From NCBI RefSeq assembly GCF_000227135.1, contig NC_018263.1, positions 2,000,368 to 2,064,367 on the forward strand: a DNA stretch of 64,000 nt. Direction: 5' to 3'. The notes beneath the pieces were generated by a model. The model worked only from the letters and a program-made list of their open reading frames with translations. It made no database searches and was not told the origin of the DNA. Source of the stretch: Leishmania donovani. Its lineage: Eukaryota > Euglenozoa > Kinetoplastea > Trypanosomatida > Trypanosomatidae. Positions 19,889 to 27,743 of this stretch are shown here, in pieces. Numbering within the stretch: position 1 is the stretch's first letter; each line of letters starts with the position of its first letter. The position numbers and the translations under genes were made by a program.

Positions 19889-21487
19889 TCATTTCGGCGT
19901 GCTCTTTATCTCCCATGGATGGAACATATACCTGCAGTGCGTGATGATGTACCACAGGCTCGACAGCATCTTGCAGATGCTCGTGGGGGCAACAAAGGAC
20001 AGCACGTTGCGGAGCATCGCGTCTGTTTCGCGAGTGAACGGGTACCACCAGAGATTGCGGGGCAGCAAGCCGGAGGGCATCAGATCCGAGTTGATGCACT
20101 TTGCATTCACCATCTCCTTCAACCCCAGGTAGCCGTGCGTACGGCCGATTCCGCTCTCCTTCCACCCACCCCACGGCGCTTCCGACATTCCGTGAGAGTA
20201 GAGGTGATCGTTGATGGTGACTACGCCGCTCTCCAGCCGCATCGCCACCTCCTTGGCATGTTTCATATTGCGAGAGTGCACACTGCTCGTGAGGGCCATG
20301 GTGCAGTCGTTCGCCATCTGGATGCCCTCCTCCTCCGTCTTGAAGGGTACCACGGGGAGGATCGGGCCGAAGGTCTCTTCCTTCATGATTCTCATCGATG
20401 GCGTGCAGCCGCTGAGGACCGTGGCTGGGTAGAAGAGACCGTCCTTGGGGCAGTTCGCGCTAGGGCGGCTCTGCGCCTCAATCGTGGCACCCTGCGCCAG
20501 AGCCTCTTTCACCTGCGCAGCAATCGTTTCGTACTGACCCTTGGTTGTGAGGCAACCTATGTCCACATCAAAGGCGCCGGTGTCCGGGCCATGGCGCAGC
20601 GCCTCTGTCTTTGCCTTCAGCTGGGCAAGGAACTCGGGGTAGATGGACTCATCCACGTAGATGCGCTCCACGCCGCCGCAGCTCTGGCCGGCGTTCTGAT
20701 AGCCACCCCAGCAAGCACAGTTTACGGCACGCTCAATCGAGGCGTCCTTGAGTACCAACATCGGGTCGTTGCCGCCGAGCTCCAGGGACACCGGGGTCAG
20801 CGTCTTGGCTGCCTCGGCCATGAGCTTCTTGCCAACGCCGACGCTGCCAGTAAAGAAGAGCTTGTTGATACCAGCCTCCAGCAGCGCCCGGCCGGCCTCG
20901 GCGCCGCTGACGATGAGATGCTGAAACAGTCCCACCGGCAACTCCGCCGCCTGCACCACTTCTTCAATGAAGCAGCCGACAGGAGTGGAGTTCGTAGCCA
21001 CCTTCAGCAGTACCGCATTGCCGGCCATCAGCCCCATCAGTACCTCACCGAACGGGATGGAGAAGGGGTAGTTCCACGGAGAGATGATGCCGACAACGCC
21101 CACCGGCTCGTAGTGGATTGTGTTCGACTTGTTAGAGAATAAAATGGAGCCGACCGGCAGCTTTTGCGGTGCCAGCACCCTCTTGGTGTTCTTGGCATAC
21201 CAGTCGCACGCCAGAACTCCTGAGAGCACCTCCGTCGCGAGCGCATCCTGGCGAGTCTTACCGCTGCAAGACACGATCACGTCGGTCGCGCGCTCGGCGT
21301 TGGCGGCGAGGAAGGCTTTCATCCTTTTCAGGTGCACTGCTCGCTGGTCGTACGTGAGCTGAGCCCACGCTTTCTGCGCCACCCGTGCGTTCGCGACAGC
21401 CTTTGCAATATCGGATGCCTGCTGCTGCATGTACTTGCCCACTACCGCACCCGTGGCCGGGTTCTTGACCTCGAAGTACTGCGTCAT
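19889..21487 (-). CDS. NAD(P)-dependent aldehyde dehydrogenase, bacterial-like
   Basis: This encodes 532 residues of the ALDH superfamily, which oxidises aldehydes to acids. Catalytic features are all present: Asn139 in SPWNY, Lys162 in LLKVA (usual LKPSE region), FTGSVGVGK (212-220), the general base Glu236 in LELGGNDP, and the nucleophile Cys270 in NAGQSCGG. Later landmarks are KEETFGPILPV and the end motif PWGGWKESGIGR. After the usual ALDH end there is an extra stretch of about 75 residues (GLLPRNLWWYPFTRETD and a hydrophobic segment near the C-terminus). This arrangement resembles ALDHs I associate with bacteria more than the animal cytosolic or mitochondrial forms. No clear mitochondrial or glycosomal signal is seen. 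Substrate cannot be told from sequence; succinic-semialdehyde or fatty-aldehyde oxidation are both possible. The start ATG at 21487 fits the family N-terminus (VKNPATGAVVG). Confidence 0.9.
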   Translation of the reverse strand: MTQYFEVKNPATGAVVGKYMQQQASDIAKAVANARVAQKAWAQLTYDQRAVHLKRMKAFLAANAERATDVIVSCSGKTRQDALATEVLSGVLACDWYAKNTKRVLAPQKLPVGSILFSNKSNTIHYEPVGVVGIISPWNYPFSIPFGEVLMGLMAGNAVLLKVATNSTPVGCFIEEVVQAAELPVGLFQHLIVSGAEAGRALLEAGINKLFFTGSVGVGKKLMAEAAKTLTPVSLELGGNDPMLVLKDASIERAVNCACWGGYQNAGQSCGGVERIYVDESIYPEFLAQLKAKTEALRHGPDTGAFDVDIGCLTTKGQYETIAAQVKEALAQGATIEAQSRPSANCPKDGLFYPATVLSGCTPSMRIMKEETFGPILPVVPFKTEEEGIQMANDCTMALTSSVHSRNMKHAKEVAMRLESGVVTINDHLYSHGMSEAPWGGWKESGIGRTHGYLGLKEMVNAKCINSDLMPSGLLPRNLWWYPFTRETDAMLRNVLSFVAPTSICKMLSSLWYIITHCRYMFHPWEIKSTPK

Positions 21488-21676
21488 CCTTTTCCTTTGT
21501 CTTTTTCTTGTGCTGTGGGCTAGTATTCGCAGTCGATGAGCCCGTCACTACAGCGGCACACGAGCGGCGTTGACGCCAAGACGTTGGTCGCTTGTTTGTC
21601 TTGCTTGTGTGTTTTCGAGTTTGTTGCCGATTCCGCCCCCTCGTCAACGTGCTTCAAGCGTTTCTTTGTGGTGTGC

Positions 21677-21724
<48 letters not shown>

Positions 21725-22624
21725 ATGCCTGTCTTTCTGTCAGTGGGGGTGCAGCCAGGGGGGGGGGCGAGGAGAGGGCCCAAAAACAGAAAAAAGTAAA
21801 CGAAAAAGTATACGAAGAACTACAGCGTGGGTGGAAAGCGCTGAAGCAGCGGAGAGAGCAAAAACTGCGGAGAGGCAGAGAAGACCCTGCCAATGTTCGA
21901 GCACGAGTGAAGTGGGTCGAGTAAGCGCAGCCCGCGTGAATTGAGAGACTGACGACAGATCAGCCATGTTTCTCGGCGCGGCAGTCCGCCAGCATGAGAG
22001 CCCGGGCGTGTGTGTGCGTGTGGATGTTTATGAGAGAGAGGGGAGAGGAAGCGTGCAGCACGCTCGAAGCGAGGCAGCAAAAGGGAGGGAAAGAGAGAGA
22101 GGCTCTTGCGGGGGCCGCATGCAGCAGGAGCATTAACACGTCGAGTGAGGCAGAGCAACAGATGGAGACACAGTGTGGTCACTACCTTTTCGGCGCGGTG
22201 GCAATGTCGGTGTCACGCTGCCGCGCAGACGCCCGCTGGTGAGTCGGCATACGGGCGCTTGGGTATCGTACAGGGAATTCACACAGGTGCTGTTCTAGCT
22301 GCCATGTGTTCATTAGCGTCCGTGTCGGCGCCTCCCTGGACGCGAAGCCGTGTATTGATGCTTGGTTTTCCTTCCAGTTTTCTTTTTGGCGTCTTAGAGA
22401 CACCTCTCCCCACGCATCGTCGCCTTCGTGTCCATGGCGCAGCAGCGAGCGTGAAGCAGAGCAACAAGGGGCGGCACTGAGACAAAAAGACGATCCAGCG
22501 ACGCTGCAACTCAGAGAACAGAGAGACGCTTAAAACGGATGCCGCTTTCTGCCCGGGCGGGTTGTACGAGCTGCGCAGAAGCGCCGGAGCAATGTGTAGA
22601 CCCTGGTGTTGTTTCGCCCATCCT
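21488..22624. other. Intergenic: 5' flank of aldehyde dehydrogenase, 3' flank of SWR1-like gene
   Basis: It contains a 44-bp TG microsatellite (21679-21722), a short poly-G stretch near 21760, and purine-rich plus-strand sequence. No gene is supported. Confidence 0.6.
21679..21722. repeat. (GT)22 microsatellite
   Basis: Twenty-two uninterrupted GT units on the plus strand, so CA on the sense strand, about 190 bp upstream of the aldehyde dehydrogenase start. It is the longest pure dinucleotide run in the window. Confidence 0.95.
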
Positions 22625-25600
22625 TCAGGGGCCTAGCCGGTACTCCACACGGAATCGCGGCTGAAAGAGGCCCATGCGCGCCTTCTCGAGGTCGGCGTCG
22701 TCACCGACGCTCTCGTTCACGTGCGGCCCGTACGACAAAACCAACGCGTTATACCTTTCCTCGGCGTCTGCGCGGTGGCAGCGTGCATACTGAAAGGCAA
22801 GAAACTGATCCACAGGGGCGTGCGCCTTGGTGGCGATCTCGCGCTGCCGTTTCCGCACCGCGAGAAGAAGCGCAGCGGCCGACGAGCTTTGGGCGGAGGA
22901 CACGGAGTCAACGGAACTGCCCTCGCTTCCGTGGAAGGCTGCGCCGCTCCCGAGGCGGGTGGACGGCAACAACAGCGCATCAAGAAACGAGTTCGGCAGC
23001 CGCGTCTGCCACTTGGCGTCTTCGTTGACGACACACGCAGCAGACGGGCCAAGCTCCTTCTCTCTTTCAGAACAGCTGTACAAGGTGCCGCCCTGGTGAT
23101 GCAGTCCGCTGGAGTCATCGTCGCCGCCCCCCTTCGCTTCCTCCGCCGCATGGGCAGCGATCTCGCGCTGCAGCTCTTGGCCCGCGGCGCGATCCTCCGC
23201 ATCCTCGACGTCTGCCATCGCCTCAAGAACGTCCAGTCGCGATGATGCCGCACCAGCGCTGTCGCTGGCATCGATGAGAACCGCAGAGGGCGCGGATGCC
23301 ACCGTGGCGTCCTCATCGAGGTCGTGAAAGAAGCTGCGCAGGTTCACCGGGTTCGAAAGTGCAGCGAAGGCGGCGGCGCTGTCGTCATACTGCCCGCTGA
23401 CTCCAGCAATCGTGTGAAATTGGCCGCCCCGAATGACGACGTTGTTCAGTTTCTTTCGCTCTCGCGCCTTCTCCAGGATGCTCTCCTCGACGGTGTGCTC
23501 GCTGATGAGGCGGTAGATGGTGACCGGGCGAGTCTGCCCGATCCGGTGGCATCGGTCCTGTGCCTGTAGATCAATGGTTGGGTTCCAGTCGCTGTCGTAA
23601 AAGATGACGGTGTCGGCGCCGGTGAGGTTGAGGCCAATGCCACCAGAGCGCGTGGAGAGAATCATGCACGTGATGCGCGGGTCGGCGTTGAAGCGGTCGA
23701 CGTACTGCTGCCGCAGCTCCGCCTTTGTGGAGCCATCCAGGCGCGTGTACACGATCCCGATCAAGGCAAGAAAACGCTCGAGGATGTTCAGCATGTGCAC
23801 AAACTGGGTAAAAATGAGCATGCGGTGCCCCTCGTCTCGCATCTTCTTCAGCGCTGTTTCGAGAAACTGCAGTTTGCCGCAGTCGTGGATGAGGAGACGC
23901 TTGTCGGGGAAAAGAAAGCTGCGCCGCACCTGTATGGGCCACATCTCCTGCAGGAAAAAGGCGGCATCGTATCGCCGCCGAGGCGGCGCGCGGCCACACT
24001 GAGCGGCATCCTGAGCCTTGGCAACGGCTCCGATCAGAGGCGCGCACCCTTCACGGCTGAGAGCCTCGAACGGGCCGGGGTGAGGAATCGGAAGCGACCA
24101 CTGCAGCCTCGGCGGGTGCGCCGCCAACACTGCCGGGACGTACACGCACACTCGCTCGAGCACAGGAAGGAGGGCAGCGGCGCGCACGGCGATGGAGGGG
24201 CAGAGAGACGGGTGCCGCTGCGCTAAGACGGTTTGTCGAAGCGACAGCCGACACGTAGGTGGCACATATGTGTTCCGCGCTGTCTGAATAGCGTGGTAGC
24301 GCTGCCACTGCGCGGCCGTGGTGTGGTGGTGTCGCGAGCGGCACTGTTGTCTGGCCTGTGCCAAGACGCTAAAAAAGGCCGCTTTCAGGGCAGCGCTACA
24401 GTTGCACAGTTGAGAAGCATCCGGTGCCGGCTCGCGTCGGCGCCTTAACGGTCCTTCGAGGAAGGTGGGGCTGAAGCGCTTCGCAAACGACGCCATTGCA
24501 TCCTCCGACGGCGCATCAGGTCGCTCTACGTGGGTGAGAAAGAGCCACCACGGCGCGGGTGCTCCAGTACCAGAGAGAAACAGATCTGATCGGCGCTCGC
24601 GCTCGCAGACGGCCCAGTCCGAGCCTGACACCTCTGTCTGCCCTTGCGTGCTGTTCACCCTACCGCCGTCGTCGTTTACATCAAGCACGTGGAAGCACGG
24701 AAAACGCCATCGGCCTCGGTCATCGTTGTCTAGGAGTAGTGCCTCACGCGGCACCCGCTGTTCAACGACGGCGTCGTAGCTGAGAACCAGTGGAGAGGTG
24801 GTGGGTCGCTCCTCGAAGAGGTCAGGGTGGTCGCACACCTTGCGCAACGCCAGTAGCACGCTCAGCACGCCGCCAGCGCCGCCGCCACCACGCAGCTTTT
24901 GCCGTGTTTCGGCGAGTTGCATGTAGTCGTCGTACAGGGAACGCTGACGACGTGAGAGGTGGCAGAGTACGACCTTCTCCGTCTTGGTAGGTAGTTGCGT
25001 CTCAACATCTTTCTTGAGCCGCCGCAGCATGAATGGCCGAATGAGGGCCTGCAGACGCCGCACGATGTCCTCATTCAACGTCGACCGTCCCGTTATCATC
25101 TCGTCCATCGGATTGCTGAACCATTCCTTGAACTCCGCGTTGGAGCGAAACGCCGAGGCGAAGGGGAGCAGGAAGTGGAAGAGGGACCAGAGCTCCATGA
25201 TCGAGTTTTGCAGCGGGGTGCCGGTTAGCAATAGGCGGTACTCTGCCTGCAGATCAAAGAGCGACTGCCACTTTAGGCTCATGAAGTTCTTGACGTGATG
25301 GGCTTCGTCGAGGACGAGAAACCCCCACGGACGGCGGCGAAACGCCTTACGGTCCTGCACGACCAAGTTGTACGAAGTCACACACACATGAAAGGCGTCC
25401 TCGCTTGTCCACCCTTTGCGCAGCAGGTGGCGCTCCTTGGTGGACCCGATGTACGTGAGCACCTTGAGCCCCGGTGACCACCGCTCCAGCTCCGCCTTCC
25501 AGTTCAGCACGACAGTCGTCGGCACCACAATCAGGTGTGGCCCCCAGTCATTGTGGTATTCGGCGAAGTAGCAGAGGAGTGCAATGGTCTGCACTGTCTT

Positions 25601-26482
25601 GCCCAGCCCCATCTCGTCAGCGAGGATGCCGTTGAGGTTGTTTTCGTACAAGTGAACCATCCATCGTAGGGCGGAGCGCTGATAATGCCGCAGCGGTCGC
25701 TGTCCGCCCTCCGTGTCCAGCAGCGAAAGCGCCGCCTCGATCGGGGCGGCGTCGTCGTCGCCGACCTTGTCCCAGAAGGACGCGTGTGACGGCGCGGTCA
25801 CCGGGAACAAGGGCGGCGTAGTCTCCCGAAGAGGCGCTTCGGGGGTGCGGTGGTGCATTCCATTAGCACTGCAGTCGACGACCCCACCTTCCACGGCGGT
25901 TGCAGATGCGGAGGCTGGCTGTTTGCGGGCGGCGCTGAAAATGCTCTCGAGGAGCTTGCGCGTCAGCTCCTCCGTTTCGCGCAGTAGGTCCTCCTGCTTG
26001 CGGCGGTCGTGCTGGTGCTTCATAACATCGAACTCCACCTTTGCCAGCTGCTGGTACGCGTCGCCACGCCTGGACCAGTACCTGCGCACCCCGGCCGCAA
26101 CGCGCTCGCCAGCGCGTACTCGCGCCTCACGCTGCTGCTGGCGCTGCTTCTCCGCGCGCTCTTGAAGCTCCACGTGGTAACGGCCGAGGTCTCGGACGAG
26201 GGATTGGCGAATGTGCCTGAACTTGCGCTGCGACAGGAGCGACGCCTCACGCGACTGCAGAGAGGAGAGGGCTACACGCTGCCACAGAGGCAGCGGCACC
26301 GCGGGAGCGAGCGCAAAAGACGGCGGAGGAAATCGCTGTGAGCGGCTGCGCTGAAGAAGCGGTACTAGCTCTGACATGTCGTCGTCATCTCTGTTCGCAC
26401 CACCACCTGGGTGTAGCTCGCTGGTCGATGACACCAGCGCACGGAGAGTTGAGCAATCATCGTCTTTCTTCACGTCGTCCAT
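22625..26482 (-). CDS. SWR1: SWR1/INO80-class SNF2 chromatin-remodelling ATPase
   Basis: This encodes 1285 residues. Residues about 60-190 are a basic, helical HSA-like region, the platform for actin and Arp subunits. The first RecA-like lobe (about 260-545) has DEMGLGKT (289-296, Walker A), DEAH (392-395, Walker B), LLLTGTPLQN and FMLRRLKKDV. The second lobe (about 870-1005) has LIFTQFVHML, RLDGSTK, SGGIGLNLTGADTVIFYDSDWNP and QAQDRCHRIGQ. The lobes are separated by about 300 extra residues (560-860), and the post-helicase segment NNVVIRGGQFHT is close to that of SWR1/SRCAP. A long insertion between lobes is diagnostic of the INO80/SWR1 group. The expected role is exchange of H2A.Z into nucleosomes, which in kinetoplastids marks transcription start regions. 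The ATG at 26482 is chosen over an in-frame upstream extension of 24 codons. SWR1 rather than INO80 is likely but not certain. Confidence 0.88.
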   Translation of the reverse strand: MDDVKKDDDCSTLRALVSSTSELHPGGGANRDDDDMSELVPLLQRSRSQRFPPPSFALAPAVPLPLWQRVALSSLQSREASLLSQRKFRHIRQSLVRDLGRYHVELQERAEKQRQQQREARVRAGERVAAGVRRYWSRRGDAYQQLAKVEFDVMKHQHDRRKQEDLLRETEELTRKLLESIFSAARKQPASASATAVEGGVVDCSANGMHHRTPEAPLRETTPPLFPVTAPSHASFWDKVGDDDAAPIEAALSLLDTEGGQRPLRHYQRSALRWMVHLYENNLNGILADEMGLGKTVQTIALLCYFAEYHNDWGPHLIVVPTTVVLNWKAELERWSPGLKVLTYIGSTKERHLLRKGWTSEDAFHVCVTSYNLVVQDRKAFRRRPWGFLVLDEAHHVKNFMSLKWQSLFDLQAEYRLLLTGTPLQNSIMELWSLFHFLLPFASAFRSNAEFKEWFSNPMDEMITGRSTLNEDIVRRLQALIRPFMLRRLKKDVETQLPTKTEKVVLCHLSRRQRSLYDDYMQLAETRQKLRGGGGAGGVLSVLLALRKVCDHPDLFEERPTTSPLVLSYDAVVEQRVPREALLLDNDDRGRWRFPCFHVLDVNDDGGRVNSTQGQTEVSGSDWAVCERERRSDLFLSGTGAPAPWWLFLTHVERPDAPSEDAMASFAKRFSPTFLEGPLRRRREPAPDASQLCNCSAALKAAFFSVLAQARQQCRSRHHHTTAAQWQRYHAIQTARNTYVPPTCRLSLRQTVLAQRHPSLCPSIAVRAAALLPVLERVCVYVPAVLAAHPPRLQWSLPIPHPGPFEALSREGCAPLIGAVAKAQDAAQCGRAPPRRRYDAAFFLQEMWPIQVRRSFLFPDKRLLIHDCGKLQFLETALKKMRDEGHRMLIFTQFVHMLNILERFLALIGIVYTRLDGSTKAELRQQYVDRFNADPRITCMILSTRSGGIGLNLTGADTVIFYDSDWNPTIDLQAQDRCHRIGQTRPVTIYRLISEHTVEESILEKARERKKLNNVVIRGGQFHTIAGVSGQYDDSAAAFAALSNPVNLRSFFHDLDEDATVASAPSAVLIDASDSAGAASSRLDVLEAMADVEDAEDRAAGQELQREIAAHAAEEAKGGGDDDSSGLHHQGGTLYSCSEREKELGPSAACVVNEDAKWQTRLPNSFLDALLLPSTRLGSGAAFHGSEGSSVDSVSSAQSSSAAALLLAVRKRQREIATKAHAPVDQFLAFQYARCHRADAEERYNALVLSYGPHVNESVGDDADLEKARMGLFQPRFRVEYRLGP

Positions 26483-27185
26483 CTGTGCGGGTGACGCTTT
26501 CCTATGTGTCGATGCGCGTGCACACCACACACGCAGAGAGAGGCAAAAGTGCACACCTGCGGGTGCGTTTCATCCTATTTCAGAGCAGAGGCGTGGCACA
26601 CGCATCAAGGGTGAGCAGCGCGCCACACGCCGGAGCATGCGCGGAGAGTGGGGGGGGGGGTAGCAGGCGGTGGAGAGAGCCGGAAAAAAAAGGGATTAAG
26701 CCTCGAGATTGTCGTAAAGGGCATGGGCACCGGAGAGACCACGATTGAGGGTGCTGAGAAACAGGGTTGAGAAAAGGGTCCGCAGGGCTTGCACTCGCGG
26801 CCCACGACCATGAGAGAGTACCCTGCAGGTTCCGTCGATGTGATGTGCATCATGCTGGTATGGCGTCTACCACTTGTGGATGTGTACCCTATCCGCGCCT
26901 GCGCGGCGACAGAAGAGTTCTCTCGATTTATCAGAGATTCACGTAAAAGATGCACGCATCGGGCGCACACCACTGGCGACATTCTTGGCGGTCTAAACCG
27001 CCGCTACCCGGCCGTCGCGTATCCACCTCTCCAAGACAAGGAGCTAGCACGTGCCAGCACGCTACCCAAGTCGTTCCATTCGATCTTTGTCGAAAGAAGA
27101 GCGCGTCTCGTCGCCGGTGGAGGAAAGCACGCGTCCAAGACACACACAAATACGCCTGCTTTCGAGGTTCGCCGTGGCTTCTACT
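26483..27185. other. Intergenic: 5' flank of SWR1-like gene, 3' flank of helical protein gene
   Basis: No gene is seen. The minus strand carries a pyrimidine tract with a C run near 26649-26700. Confidence 0.6.
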
Positions 27186-27743
27186 TCACAGAACGGCGCC
27201 GCAAAAGAGTTTCATCTTGAGCACCGCGATCGCGTCTGCTTCGCGCGCACTGCTCTCCATGTACGGCACGAGTTCCAGCATCCGCCGCCGCAGCACGCCA
27301 CCCTCCGCACTCGAGAAGATCTCGGGAATGCGGATAAACAACTGCGACTGGACGAGAGCATGAAGAAATCTACCCGCCTGCTCTCGAAAGTCGCCGTGTC
27401 GGGATGTCTTGGCAGCGTCCTCGCTTGTCCCCTTCAGCGCGGAGTCTAGTAGAGTGGACACACACGCATCTACACAGCGCACCACACGATGCAAATCTTC
27501 CTTTTCCGGCAAGATCACCTGCGAGACCGCTGCCGTCGCGTTCGACTGCAGGAGTCGGGTGACGCACTCCACATCCGCAATAACCGTCAACTGCTCGAAA
27601 AGTGTCATGCGCAGGTGGCGGACGATGTGAGGCTGAAGTTGCATCAGTGCTGAACTTCTCAGCTGCGACTCCGCGATCAGCTGCAACAGATCGGCTGCGG
27701 CACAGCAGGTGAGGTGCTCAAGGTAGCACAGGCTAGCAGGGAA
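27186..27743 (-). pseudogene. In-frame continuation of the helical protein gene beyond a TGA
   Basis: Directly after the TGA at 27746-27744 the same frame stays open for 185 codons to the TGA at 27188-27186. The translation begins FPASLCYLEHLTCC and continues with helical, protein-like sequence (SALMQLQPHIVRHLRMTLFEQL, FREQAGRFLHALVQSQLFIRIP, RRRMLELVPYMESS). The same frame, the protein-like composition and the style shared with the upstream part suggest one ancestral protein of about 987 residues cut by one nonsense codon. A TGG-to-TGA change would be enough. Readthrough or an assembly error remain possible. Confidence 0.6.

Noticed and set aside
19856..21142. 428-codon plus-strand open frame
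   Set aside because: It is the antisense shadow of the aldehyde dehydrogenase gene, whose minus-strand protein has all catalytic motifs.
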